Source of the DNA: CAYFFZ01 sp049976505
Lineage (GTDB): Archaea; Thermoproteota; Nitrososphaeria; Conexivisphaerales; UBA164
Assembly: GCA_049976505.1 (NCBI GenBank)
Contig: JBMFIC010000009.1
Location: 1-49,980 of the forward strand
Reading direction: 5' to 3'
DNA length: 49,980 bases
In this document: positions 17,056 to 25,578 of the stretch, piece after piece
Position numbering within the stretch: the first letter of the stretch is position 1
Layout: each line of letters opens with the position of its first letter
The notes under the pieces: generated by a model
The model's input: the letters and a program-made list of their open reading frames with translations, nothing else
The model's database searches: none
Told to the model about the DNA's origin: nothing
Position numbers and translations under genes: made by a program

Positions 17056-18309
17056 ATGAGCGAAATAATAGAGATAGCAAGGATCTCCAGGATGCACGCC
17101 TACACCTTCGTAGCGGTTGCCATGGGGTTCTTTATATGGGGTATGCTTTCTACGTTTGCCCCCATAAGCACGCTCATAAGCAGCTTCATCCCGAAGTCCA
17201 TGTACGTGCTGGTTCTGACCCTGCCGCTCATCTTCGCTCTGCTCGGGAACTTCATAATGGGGGTCTTTGCCGACAGGCTGGGAAGAAAGCTGGCTTTCAT
17301 GATAACGATGCTGAGCTACGGGATAGGCGTAGTCCTGTTCATGGCGTCCCAGAGCCTCCCCGTTCTCATGGCCTCCCTTTTTCTCACCCAGTTCGGGGTT
17401 GGGGGAGAGGAGCCGGCGCTCCTCGCGCTTCTAAGCGAGAACTTCCCGGTTAGATACAGGGGCGCCGTGCTGGCCCTCATGCCAAACTTCGCGAACATTG
17501 GGGCGGCAGTGGCATCAGGCATAGCCATACTAACGGCTGGAGCCTTTTATCCGACGAAGGTTGCAATAGGGATCACGGCACTTATAGCGATAGCCGTGCT
17601 GATCGTTTCAAGGCTGCTGATGCCTGAGTCCATAAGGTGGATGGAGATAAAGGGGAGAGCTGAGGCAGCGAGGTCCTACGTATCTGGACTCAGCGTTACG
17701 AACGAGAGGTTTGAGCCCGTAGTTCCATCGACTGGGATATGGTTCCGCTTTGCCTTCCTGGCGGTGATAGGGATTTCGCAGTTCCTCAGCTTTGGTCTCA
17801 TGGCATACATACTGGGCCCAGCTGAGTTCCCCTCGCTTACAGCGCAGATACTCTTCGTGGCAAACGTAGGGGCCTCCGTCGCGGGGTTCGTCGGGGCATA
17901 CATAGTGAACACTGTTTCAAGAAAGGCGTACACCCTCTTCTCGTACCTCGGGGGCCTCGTTACAATGTTTCTCATCCTTCCGTTCGCCAGCACCTCCTCT
18001 CTTGCCATCTTCTACGTGCTGCTCTTTCTCAACATGGCCTTCAGCGAGTTCGCGTGGATCGCCAGGACTGTTCTGGAGCCCGAGCTCTTCCCCACAGGCA
18101 TGAGGGCAAGCATGATAGCCACCATAAGGGTCCTCGCCTACGGCACGTACATAGGCTCCATATTCCTGACCTTCAGCTTTACCGTCTTTCAGTACATAAT
18201 TTATAATGTGGGGCTCTGGCTGCTCGGCGTTGTAGGGGCCACCATGTGGCTTCTCAGGGGCTTTGAGACCGCTGGAAGGAGCTTAAGGGGCCTGGACGGA
18301 AGGCCCTGA
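17056..18309 (+). CDS. Major facilitator superfamily transporter
   Basis: A 417-residue, 12-helix carrier. The motif-A loop between helices 2 and 3 is GVFADRLGRKLAFM, with a second copy-like loop after helix 8. The style (sugar porter/aromatic acid-type MFS, FPVRYRGAVLALMPNFANIG and ELFPTGMRASMIA) matches the second carrier at 19.8-21.1 kb, so the two are paralogues. It probably moves a sugar or organic acid with protons. Start ATG at 17056 follows CTGGCG; the TATA-like element is in the AT stretch before 17030. Confidence 0.85.
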   Translation: MSEIIEIARISRMHAYTFVAVAMGFFIWGMLSTFAPISTLISSFIPKSMYVLVLTLPLIFALLGNFIMGVFADRLGRKLAFMITMLSYGIGVVLFMASQSLPVLMASLFLTQFGVGGEEPALLALLSENFPVRYRGAVLALMPNFANIGAAVASGIAILTAGAFYPTKVAIGITALIAIAVLIVSRLLMPESIRWMEIKGRAEAARSYVSGLSVTNERFEPVVPSTGIWFRFAFLAVIGISQFLSFGLMAYILGPAEFPSLTAQILFVANVGASVAGFVGAYIVNTVSRKAYTLFSYLGGLVTMFLILPFASTSSLAIFYVLLFLNMAFSEFAWIARTVLEPELFPTGMRASMIATIRVLAYGTYIGSIFLTFSFTVFQYIIYNVGLWLLGVVGATMWLLRGFETAGRSLRGLDGRP

Positions 18310-18311
18310 GC

Positions 18312-18983
18312 TCAGAGCGTGAGCAGAGCGGCAACAAGCCCTGTGAGGAAGACCCCGTCGAAGACCCCCGCCCCACCTATGCTCACGAAAGAAGCTCCAA
18401 GCCTGTCGAGCTTGTTGATGTTCATGAGGTCTGCCCCAATCAAGGAGCCCATCGAGCCTGCCACGTAAGCCACCACTGGAGCCATCCTCCCGCCGAACAG
18501 CATCCCGAAGAAGGCAGCTATTATGGGGGGTATGAAGAACGGGGTCACTATGCCAACGCCCTTTACAGGCCTTGCGATGGCATGTATCAGAAGCGAAGAG
18601 AAAAGCGTGGCAACCAGAAACGATGGCCAGTAGCTCAGATGAGCCAGTATCAGGTAGGCAGATGCGGCAACAGGAACAAGCGCGCCCCCCACGTTGACGG
18701 CCACGGTGACCTGCTCGTAAGATATGAAGGGTACGTACAGCTCCATTCCGAATATCCTGTATCTCTGAAGCATGAGGATAGGCTCCCTGCTTCTCAGCGT
18801 TGCAACGGGTATGTTAACGCTTGCTCCGAGGAGGGATACGAATGTGAAAAGGACTATCTGAAGGGGCGCAAAGCCGAGCGTCCGCAGCGAATAGGTCAGT
18901 ATGAAGATGAAAGCGATGAAGAATATTAACGCAAACAGGACATAGACGTAGATGCTGTGGGATCTGTGTATGACTGGTTTCAA
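18312..18983 (-). CDS. DUF1614-family membrane protein
   Basis: A 223-residue protein with six to seven hydrophobic helices. The C-terminal GGAGVFDGVFLTGLVAALL and the internal GSLIGADLMNINKL are typical of DUF1614, a family of archaeal and bacterial membrane proteins without an assigned function. It is convergent with the MFS gene with only two bases between the stops. The nearby regulators at 19.0-19.7 kb do not clearly belong to it. Confidence 0.7.
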   Translation of the reverse strand: MKPVIHRSHSIYVYVLFALIFFIAFIFILTYSLRTLGFAPLQIVLFTFVSLLGASVNIPVATLRSREPILMLQRYRIFGMELYVPFISYEQVTVAVNVGGALVPVAASAYLILAHLSYWPSFLVATLFSSLLIHAIARPVKGVGIVTPFFIPPIIAAFFGMLFGGRMAPVVAYVAGSMGSLIGADLMNINKLDRLGASFVSIGGAGVFDGVFLTGLVAALLTL

Positions 18984-19037
18984 TGAGAATTACATGAGAG
19001 GATCTGCTTATATGTCTTTTCAGCATAACGCTATCAT

Positions 19038-19337
19038 GTGGTGCAGGGGCTCAGCGAGCTGGACATGAGAATACTCAGGCACCTCAGGTCAACGAGGACC
19101 GACTACGCGTTCAGCATAGCCAGGAGCCTTGGGGCCGACATGCAGAACGTGATTGAGGAGCTCGAGAAGATGGAGAGGATGGGCCTGATCAGAAGGGTCT
19201 TCGGAAGGGGGCTTAAGAGGACGAGGGCTAAGGCCAAGAGATCGCCGGAAGTAACGAAGCATCACACGTACTACGAGCTCACCAGGGAAGGGAAGCGGGC
19301 TCTCTCTGAAGAAGGAAACATGGGATCAGCTCCTTGA
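19038..19337 (+). CDS. Small winged-helix protein (DUF2250-like)
   Basis: 99 residues starting with GTG. Residues about 7-60 (LDMRILRHLRSTRTDYAFSI, ARSLGADMQNVIEELEKMER, MGLIRRVFG) form a winged helix. A Lys/Arg-rich linker and a second-wing strand (HHTYYELTREGKRAL) follow. The architecture matches archaeal DUF2250 DNA-binding proteins. Its 3' end overlaps the convergent padR gene by 12 bp. The target is unknown. Confidence 0.7.
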   Translation: MVQGLSELDMRILRHLRSTRTDYAFSIARSLGADMQNVIEELEKMERMGLIRRVFGRGLKRTRAKAKRSPEVTKHHTYYELTREGKRALSEEGNMGSAP

Positions 19338-19727
19338 TGCGATCCTCAGAAGCCTTTCAGCTATCTCCCTGAGCTTTGCCCTGTCATCATCGCTCAGCTG
19401 CTCGTAGCTGAGCCTCTCGTTGAGCTTTTCAGCTAGGGACTCCAGCAGCAGTATCGCGCTCTTAACGTTAACCGCTAGGGGGAGCGACTTTATGTAGCTC
19501 ACAGCGTAGGGAGTAAGCCTGAGCCTGCCGTCCTCGGCTCTCTCGACCATGCCCTCGTTCTCCAGCTCCATTATGAGGGGGTAAAGGGATCCCGGAGATG
19601 GCCTCCATCCCATGATCTTAAAAAGCTCATAGGCAACCTCGGTTCCGTACTTTGGGGAGCCCAGCAGGCTCAGAAGAACGTATATCCTCAGCCCAAACCT
19701 TCTGTGCCATCCGTGCCCAGCGTGCAT
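19326..19727 (-). CDS. PadR-family transcription regulator
   Basis: 133 residues. The PadR domain is seen in LRIYVLLSLLGSPKYGTEVA, YELFKIMGW and SPGSLYPLIMELENEGMVER, followed by the wing GRLRLTPYAVSYI. The C-terminal helices (about 85-133) form the dimerisation arm. PadR proteins usually repress a neighbouring transporter or stress gene. The MFS gene just upstream on the same strand is the natural candidate (inference). A TATA-like TTTATAAAG lies about 25-30 bases before the ATG. Confidence 0.85.
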   Translation of the reverse strand: MHAGHGWHRRFGLRIYVLLSLLGSPKYGTEVAYELFKIMGWRPSPGSLYPLIMELENEGMVERAEDGRLRLTPYAVSYIKSLPLAVNVKSAILLLESLAEKLNERLSYEQLSDDDRAKLREIAERLLRIASRS

Positions 19728-19801
19728 AATGCTATCTAAATAGAAACGCTTAATATAACTTTATAAAAAATAGGACAAAAAATTGGAGCCCGTTTTTGCC
19801 C

Positions 19802-21148
19802 TTAAACGGCCACGTCGTGTCCAGCCAGGCTCTTTCCTCCGGTCTCGAATCCCTTATAGTACCAGTAGACAGCAGCCAGCAGCCCTATCAGGAACACGAG
19901 AGCTATGATCGCCGATGATGTGTTGAACATAGACATGAACTGCGCCATGCTGGTGGGATAGTAGTAGAGCGAAAGGGCCATGGTTATGAATCCTGCAAAT
20001 ATCCAAACGGCGGTCCTTGCAAGCGATACAAGCCTCCCCCTTGTTATCGTCGGGAAGACCTCTGGCTCGAGCATCGCCCTTACTCCCCAGGTGAGCTCAA
20101 CCGCTATGAACTGGATAGCGATAAGGGCCAGAAGCGTGGCGCTGCTGGTATCTCCGGTTGCTGCTACGTAGGCCCAGAGGATCAGCCACAGGATGAACTC
20201 AAGCCCGTATGCCAGAATAGTTACGCTCTTTCTCGAGATCCTGTGGGCGAAGAAGACGCCGAACAGTATTCCCATTATGGCCATGCCGAAGCCTCCTATG
20301 AGTGGGACCAGAGATGAGTATGTGTTGAAGTACAGGTATCCTATGTCGTAGGTAATCCAGACGAAGGCGACGTCCTGCACGATTCCTATAATCGTTATTA
20401 TCAGCCACCTCATTGGCATGCTCATCGTGGGCTTGACCTTTTCCACCGCTTCCTGGTCAACCCTCTGCCACATCTCATGAACGTCCTCGGCCTTCTTCTT
20501 TGCGAGCGCCTCCCACGGCATCGACTCGCTCACGGCAAAGTACCCCACAACCAGAGCTATCAGCGGAGCCAGGACGAGCATGGCGTAAGCGACCTCGTCC
20601 TGTATTGCTGATAGCCCGATGAGGGCAGGTATGAAGACCAGGGCAACGCCTATGTTTCCGAAGTTCTGAACGACCACAAGCAGGTTGCCCCTGTACTTGG
20701 CCGGAACGGCCTCGGAAAGAGCTGCAAGGATGGGCGTTTCAGCGCCTATCGCGGCCATCCCAACTAAGATGAAAGAGACTATTATCGCGTAGGGGTTTGA
20801 GGGCGCCGCCAGGTAGATTGCGATGCCTATGACGATCATCGCAGCGGTTATGAGGAAAGCGTTCCTCCTGCCCAGGTAGTCCGTCATGAACCCAGCAAGA
20901 AGCGCTCCAACACCGCCAGCTATGAAGCCTGCGCTGAGGCTGAGATAGTAGTACTGGCTTGGAATGATGCTTGTTATCGCGAAGACTGGCCCGTAGCTTT
21001 CAGCTACACCGTAGACCAGCATGCCCATGGCCAGTGCGAAAACCGCAAGCTAGGGTATCCTTAACTTTGTCTGAACGCCAGCTGATGCCTCGCCGGAAGC
21101 CCTTATGTTCTTAGCGGGTTCCTTTTTTTGCTCATCGGAGAAATTCAT
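19802..21148 (-). CDS. MFS transporter interrupted by an in-frame TAG
   Basis: From ATG 21148 the frame encodes a hydrophilic N-terminus (NFSDEQKKEPAKNIRAS...). At 21050-21052 it meets TAG (codon 33), and it continues in the same frame as helix 1 (LAVFALAMGMLVYGVAES) and the rest of a 12-helix carrier with the motif-A loop GFMTDYLGRRNAFL. The TATA box at 21172-21180 fits the upstream ATG, not the internal ATG at 21028, which would cut away half of helix 1. It is a paralogue of the carrier at 17.1-18.3 kb. The gene is either a recent nonsense mutant, re-initiated, or read through. The substrate is likely a sugar or organic acid. Confidence 0.8.
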
Positions 21149-21171
21149 GTTATCACAATATTTGATAAAAA

Positions 21172-21180
21172 CTATATAAA
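21172..21180 (-). promoter_or_regulatory. TATA box of the TAG-interrupted MFS gene
   Basis: TTTATATAG on the minus strand, 24 bases before the ATG at 21148. It argues that the full-length start, upstream of the in-frame TAG, is the real one. Confidence 0.6.
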
Positions 21181-21210
21181 TTCTTTTCCTTTCAGATACT
21201 CGAAGAAAGA

Positions 21211-21267
21211 TTATCGAAATGATTTAAAAAGTGTCGACAGTTACGCTTTCTGAACCTATTTCGATAA
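21211..21267. promoter_or_regulatory. 10-bp perfect inverted repeat in the MFS/rbkR intergenic region
   Basis: TTATCGAAAT at 21211-21220 and ATTTCGATAA at 21258-21267 are exact reverse complements 37 bp apart. Another TTTCG follows at 21269-21273. They lie 30-90 bp upstream of the MFS TATA box in a gene-free AT-rich stretch (21149-21445). They look like paired regulator sites, perhaps for activation or looping. Confidence 0.4.
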
Positions 21268-21445
21268 ATTTCGTAAAAATTTATGAATAATGTTTGCACT
21301 AACTTGATGTTGATTATTATTTAAATTTTATATTATGATAAATTGAACGGATTAATGACAGTTAATTACTCTGTACGTTTTCTGAAACGCATTAATAAAT
21401 TTGCTGTTCGAAAGAAGTATAAACAGTACCTATATAGAACATTTG

Positions 21446-22123
21446 TCATATAAATACGTTTATCCTGACCCTGTCTCCGTCCTTAAGTCCGAGCTCCTTT
21501 CTGAGGTTGAACTGTGAAATTATTTCAACGACGTCTATATCGTAGTGTGTTCTCTCTATTATCACCACAGCCCCCCTTATTCCTTCGATCAGAGCGTGAA
21601 AGGCCCAGAGGGCGCCGTAGGTCCTTACTCCGTCGCTGAAGCTGTCGATCTTGATTGCGAACTTTCTGTACTCGTTCAGCTTCTCCCTCTCCATGAGGTA
21701 CCTGTTGTCCAGCTTGACGTTCAGGGTTCCCGGATACGGATCGAACCCGAGCTTCTTTATGAACTGATCCCTGTACCCCTTGAGCGACATGTAATAGGCG
21801 CCCTCTCCCAGCCCGCTGAAGACGCTGCCCTCGAGAGTTATGGTGGTTGGGGCCTCCTCGAGCTCGTTTCTCAGCAGCAGATAGACGGTGACCAGGACGT
21901 CAACGCCCTTCTGCGTGAGCTTTACCTGAGTGCCGTCCTTCTCGACGATTCTTTCTATAAGCCCCTCCTTCTCAAGCCTGCTCAGGTAGAGGCTTGCGCT
22001 CTGCTGTGATTTTCCTATGAGCTGAGCCAGCTCCCTCGTCTTTATCTTCACGTAGCTCTTTCTGGCACCCAGCAGCATCAGATGGAAGAGCACCTCGAAG
22101 CTGTTCAGATCGATCCTGTTCAA
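21446..22123 (-). CDS. rbkR: RbkR: HTH regulator fused to CTP-dependent riboflavin kinase
   Basis: 225 residues, starting with TTG. Residues about 1-85 are a winged helix (IKTRELAQLIGKSQQSASLY, LSRLEKEGLIERI). Residues about 95-225 are the archaeal riboflavin kinase barrel: GLGEGAYYMSLKGY, KKLGFDPYPGTLNVKL, IIERTHYDIDVVEII and LGLKDGDRVRINV. The enzyme makes FMN from riboflavin with CTP and, in characterised archaea, also regulates riboflavin genes. A TATA-like GCATATAAAAT is upstream. Close placement to the ECF transporter at 24-27.5 kb makes a vitamin link possible but unproved. Confidence 0.92.
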   Translation of the reverse strand: MNRIDLNSFEVLFHLMLLGARKSYVKIKTRELAQLIGKSQQSASLYLSRLEKEGLIERIVEKDGTQVKLTQKGVDVLVTVYLLLRNELEEAPTTITLEGSVFSGLGEGAYYMSLKGYRDQFIKKLGFDPYPGTLNVKLDNRYLMEREKLNEYRKFAIKIDSFSDGVRTYGALWAFHALIEGIRGAVVIIERTHYDIDVVEIISQFNLRKELGLKDGDRVRINVFI

Positions 22124-22162
22124 CGGATAAACTACCAGCTTCTTATTTTATATGCGTAAGCC

Positions 22163-22519
22163 TCAAACCTCAGCAACCACGTCCAGCTCCACGAGCATTT
22201 CGGGATCTATAAGGTTGCAGATGACCGTGGTCCTTGCAGGGGCATTTCTGAAGTGCTTCTCAAAAAGCGCGTTCATCTCCCCGAAGTACCTTGCATCAGC
22301 CAGGTATACCGTAACCTTAACGACCCTGTCGATGGAGCTGCCAGAGGCCTCCAGAATCCTCTTTATCTTGCTGACGGCGTTCTCGAACTGCTCCTGGAAG
22401 CTGGTCCTTCTGTCCTTTAAAGTCCCTATCTGACCGGACACGAAGACAAGGCCGCCGCTGACGACAGCATGGGAGTAGGGCCCTGCCTTTGGGAGATCTG
22501 ACACATCGATCCTCTTCAT
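22163..22519 (-). CDS. RidA/YjgF-family enamine/imine deaminase
   Basis: 118 residues, the usual family length. Visible are KAGPYSHAVVSGGLVFVSGQ, IDRVVKVTVYLAD and the active-site Arg in NAPARTTVI. The C-terminal ...LVELDVVAEV is close to the family signature (usually VEIEAIA). The family hydrolyses reactive 2-aminoacrylate and related imines formed by PLP enzymes, acting as a trimer in the cytosol. Confidence 0.92.
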   Translation of the reverse strand: MKRIDVSDLPKAGPYSHAVVSGGLVFVSGQIGTLKDRRTSFQEQFENAVSKIKRILEASGSSIDRVVKVTVYLADARYFGEMNALFEKHFRNAPARTTVICNLIDPEMLVELDVVAEV

Positions 22520-22593
22520 AGCACTGAGTAGGTTTCAGGCATATATAAAGAGTGCAGGAGCAGGCGCCCGCTCAGAGCCTGGTAGATAAAGAG

Positions 22594-22679
22594 CGCCGGG
22601 GGTGGGATTCGAACCCACAAGGCCGACAACGGCCACAGGCTCTCAAGGCCTGCCCCATACCAGGTTAGGGGACCCCGGC
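22594..22679 (-). tRNA. tRNA-Ser (TGA)
   Basis: Class II tRNA on the minus strand. The acceptor is GCCGGGG/CCCCGGC with discriminator G, as in Ser tRNAs. The anticodon stem CAGGC/GCCTG has loop CTTGAGA (anticodon TGA), the variable arm is TGGCCG-TTGT-CGGCC, and the T arm is GTGGG-TTCGAAT-CCCAC. No encoded CCA. Its first base is also the last base of the TAG stop of the upstream amidohydrolase gene. Confidence 0.92.
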
Positions 22680-24043
22680 TACATCCAGCTATGTAGCTTT
22701 GTCCTACTTAAAAGTTCAGCTGCGTATTTATCAACCTTTTCGTAGACTTCATTCTCGTCTATCGTGAGAACCTTTCCGTTCCTCTTCAGGAACTTCCCAT
22801 CCACTATCAGATCTGTGCAGTCGTTCCCAGTTCCAGAGTACACGAGGTTTGAAAGTGGCTGGATTCTGGGCACCAGGTGAGGAGCCTTCGTGTTGAATAC
22901 CGCTATGTCAGCCTTCATGCCCTTCTTAAGCTTCCCAACTTCGTTCTCTATGCCCATCGCATATGCTCCGTTAACGGTGGCCATCCTCAGAACAGTAAAG
23001 ACGTCTATGCTCTGGGGGTCCAGGTTGCTGACCTTCTGAAGCAGAAGCGCGAGTTTCATCTCCCTTATCATGTCGTAGTCGTCGTTGCTTGGTCCTCCGT
23101 CTGTGCCAAGCGCCACGTTTACGCCTGACTTCAGCATCTTCACTACCGGAGCTATTCCAGAGCCAAGCTTGCAGTTGGAGGATGGATTGTGCGATACTGA
23201 AGTCCCTGTAGACGCGAAAATCTTCATGTCGTCCTCGTTAAGCCAGACGCCGTGGACGTAGAGGAACCTCCTTCCAACCATTCCCAGCTCCTTCAGGAAC
23301 CTTCCGGGCGTCGTGCCCCTTCCAGCAAAGTACCTTATGTCGTCCCTTACCTCAGCCAGGTGCATGGTGACCCCTGAGTTTTTCTCCCTGACGATCTCCG
23401 CGATCCTCCTGAAGAGCTCATCGCTGACAGCACTTGGAGTCCTGGGCGAGAACCAGATCCAGATCCTTCCGTCCCTTCCATGCCATCTGGAGTAGGCATC
23501 GTTGAATATCTTGAACGAGAGCTCCGGATCTTCGATCAGTCCCTGATGCAGCATCTGAGGATGATCCGCATACCCTGGTATGTCCATTATCTGCTTCCCT
23601 ATAGCGGCCCTCATGCCGCTCCTGTACACGTTCTCAATGACCCTCTCCACTCCATACCTGGCGTTTATCGAGGTTGCGACAAAGGACGAGGTGCACCCGT
23701 TTATCATCTCAAGAAGCGTGAGCTTTGTGCTGACATCCATAATCTCCTCGTCCATGTTGCCCTGAAGGGGCCAGACCCAGTCCCTCAGCCACTCTATGAG
23801 GGCCACGTTGTCTGGCACGAGGCCCCTGAGTATCCCCTGGGCTAGGTGCACGTGGGTGTTGATGAGGCCGGGCGTCACTATCTTATCCCTGCCATCTATG
23901 ACGAACTCGGCGCTCCTTGTCTGAACCTCCTTTCCTATCTCAGCAATTATTCCGTCCTCAACGTATATTGAGCCTTCCTTTATTATCGGGGAGCTTTCAT
24001 CGGCCGTAGCTATATACGCGTTCTTAATGAGGATGCTCATCAT
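22679..24043 (-). CDS. Amidohydrolase, MTA/SAH deaminase family
   Basis: 454 residues. The metal-dependent TIM-barrel hydrolase set is present: NTHVHLAQGILRG (HxH), MHLAEVRDD, YVHGVWLNEDD, SHNPSSNCKLGSGIAPV and GTDGGPSNDDYDM (metal Asp). This matches methylthioadenosine/S-adenosylhomocysteine deaminases, which turn these by-products into inosyl forms in SAM recycling; other purine-like substrates are possible. Start ATG near 24043. The TAG stop shares one base with tRNA-Ser. Confidence 0.85.
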   Translation of the reverse strand: MMSILIKNAYIATADESSPIIKEGSIYVEDGIIAEIGKEVQTRSAEFVIDGRDKIVTPGLINTHVHLAQGILRGLVPDNVALIEWLRDWVWPLQGNMDEEIMDVSTKLTLLEMINGCTSSFVATSINARYGVERVIENVYRSGMRAAIGKQIMDIPGYADHPQMLHQGLIEDPELSFKIFNDAYSRWHGRDGRIWIWFSPRTPSAVSDELFRRIAEIVREKNSGVTMHLAEVRDDIRYFAGRGTTPGRFLKELGMVGRRFLYVHGVWLNEDDMKIFASTGTSVSHNPSSNCKLGSGIAPVVKMLKSGVNVALGTDGGPSNDDYDMIREMKLALLLQKVSNLDPQSIDVFTVLRMATVNGAYAMGIENEVGKLKKGMKADIAVFNTKAPHLVPRIQPLSNLVYSGTGNDCTDLIVDGKFLKRNGKVLTIDENEVYEKVDKYAAELLSRTKLHSWM

Positions 24044-24077
24044 GCTGTCTTGAAACTGGGCGTATTAATATTTTAGC

Positions 24078-24782
24078 TCAGAGAAATGCCACGAGAGCTA
24101 TGAACGCAAAAAGCAGCGCGAGAAAGAGCCCGTCAGAGGCCCTGAAATCGTATCTGTACAGGAAGGTTGGCCTCCTGGAGGCGCCATAGCCCCTGAGCTC
24201 AAGGGCCTCCGCAAGCTGCTGGCTCCTCACTATGGATACCACGAAGAGAGGCACGAGTATGCTGTAGTAGTTCCTTAAAAGCTTAAACGGGTTCCTGGTC
24301 TCGAAGTCAACGCCCCTTGCCTTCTGGACCTCGATTATCTGAAGGAAGTCCGAGGCCAGCACCGGTATGAACTTGTAGGTAGTCGAAACCAGAAAGGCCA
24401 GGTCGTAGGATCCTCCAATACTTCTTATAATAAAATCCATTTCGTCAGGCGAAATCGACGTGAAAACGACCGAGGCCGAGAAGACGATGTTGACGAACCT
24501 AATCGCATAAGCGAGGCTAACCGCAGCGCTCCTGGTAAGGAGAAGCTCAGCCAGAAGGATCATCAGGGCAAAGGGCGCCGACATCACTAGGGATCCCGAG
24601 TTTGATCTGAGCCTTCCTGACGAGGCGCTCAGCGAGATCATGAAGATAAGGAGCAGGAGCGCCCTGAGGAGCGAGTAAAAGGCTATGGATGCTGCTATGA
24701 GAGCTATGCCTGCGGCCAGCTTTGCGTAGGGGTTGGCGCCGCTGAGCCATCCCTTCTCCTCGAAGACAAATGCCCTATAGAT
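24078..24782 (-). CDS. ECF transporter T component (EcfT)
   Basis: The conserved sequence begins at YRAFVFEEKGWLSGANPYAK, well before the only ATG in frame (24641, inside helix 1-2). Upstream there is no ATG/GTG/TTG before an in-frame TAA; the best candidate is an ATC at 24780-24782, eight bases into the overlap with ecfA2. Five or so membrane helices follow. The coupling segment VQKARGVDF and the EALELRGYGASRR motif dock the two ATPases. It is the integral scaffold of an energy-coupling-factor vitamin/metal importer. Confidence 0.8.
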   Translation of the reverse strand: MYRAFVFEEKGWLSGANPYAKLAAGIALIAASIAFYSLLRALLLLIFMISLSASSGRLRSNSGSLVMSAPFALMILLAELLLTRSAAVSLAYAIRFVNIVFSASVVFTSISPDEMDFIIRSIGGSYDLAFLVSTTYKFIPVLASDFLQIIEVQKARGVDFETRNPFKLLRNYYSILVPLFVVSIVRSQQLAEALELRGYGASRRPTFLYRYDFRASDGLFLALLFAFIALVAFL

Positions 24783-25572
24783 CGACGACGTTCCTTACCA
24801 CCTCGAGGGCCTCGCTAACGAGCAGGACCGGAGGGCTGATCCGAAGGGAGCGGGAGATGGATGAAAGCTGTGGCTCCACGAGGTGCATCTCATCGGCCCT
24901 TACGCTGAGGAACAGGGACCTGAGCTCCCCCTCCCAAGCAAGCCTTCCATCCTTTATCAGGAAGGTCCATGGGTTGAGAGGCCAAAGGAACTCAACATCA
25001 TGGGAGGTGAGTATAACTCCCTTGTTGGTCCTGACGCTCCTTACTATGAGATCCCTCAGGTTCTCGAGGTTCTTCCTGTCCTGCCCGACGGTGGGCTCGT
25101 CAAATATTATGTATTCGGGATCAATCGCGTAGGTGATCGCGAAGGTGAGCCTCTTCTTCTCGCCTCCACTGAGCGATAGCGGTGGCCTGTCAGCGTAGTC
25201 TGAGAGGCCGAACGCCTCAAGGGCCCTCAGGGCCGCATCCCTTGCCTCGTCCCTTCTCATTCCCATGCCCCTCAGGGCGAACATGACCTCATCCAGGACG
25301 GTGCTCTCGAAGAGCTGATAGTCCGGATTCTGAAATATCATCCCAACCTTCCTGACGATCTGGTGGGGCCTCAGGTTTCTCGTGCTCTCCCCGTCTATCA
25401 GGACGTCTCCGCTTATGGGCCTTATTATTCCCGACATGAGCTTGGCTATTGTTGTCTTGCCGGAGCCGTTGGGGCCTACAAGCGCATATAGCCTTCCCCT
25501 CTCGGCCTTCAGCGAGACCCCTTTTACGGCCGCCCTGTCTCCATAGTAATAGTGAACGTTCTTAAGCTCTAT
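24775..25572 (-). CDS. ECF transporter ATPase, second copy (EcfA2)
   Basis: The ABC ATPase is complete only when read from about 25572: IELKNVHYYYGDRAAVKGVS, Walker A GPNGSGKTT, then IFQNPDYQLFESTV, signature LSGGEKKR, Walker B YIIFDEPT and the switch SHD. The first ATG/GTG in frame (25437) lies after the Walker A, so it cannot be the start. Candidates are ATA at 25572 or ACG at 25575, right after the TAG of ecfA1, which is in the same frame. A fused ecfA1-TAG-ecfA2 product by readthrough is the alternative. Confidence 0.82.
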   Translation of the reverse strand: MELKNVHYYYGDRAAVKGVSLKAERGRLYALVGPNGSGKTTIAKLMSGIIRPISGDVLIDGESTRNLRPHQIVRKVGMIFQNPDYQLFESTVLDEVMFALRGMGMRRDEARDAALRALEAFGLSDYADRPPLSLSGGEKKRLTFAITYAIDPEYIIFDEPTVGQDRKNLENLRDLIVRSVRTNKGVILTSHDVEFLWPLNPWTFLIKDGRLAWEGELRSLFLSVRADEMHLVEPQLSSISRSLRISPPVLLVSEALEVVRNVVDL

Positions 25573-25578
25573 CGTCTC

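Noticed and set aside
21050..21052. Pyrrolysine coding as the explanation of in-frame TAG codons
   Set aside because: TAG is an ordinary stop for many genes here (L11, ClC, TPR, kinase, Trm5, deaminase), and no pyl genes are in the window. Kept only as a test, not a claim.
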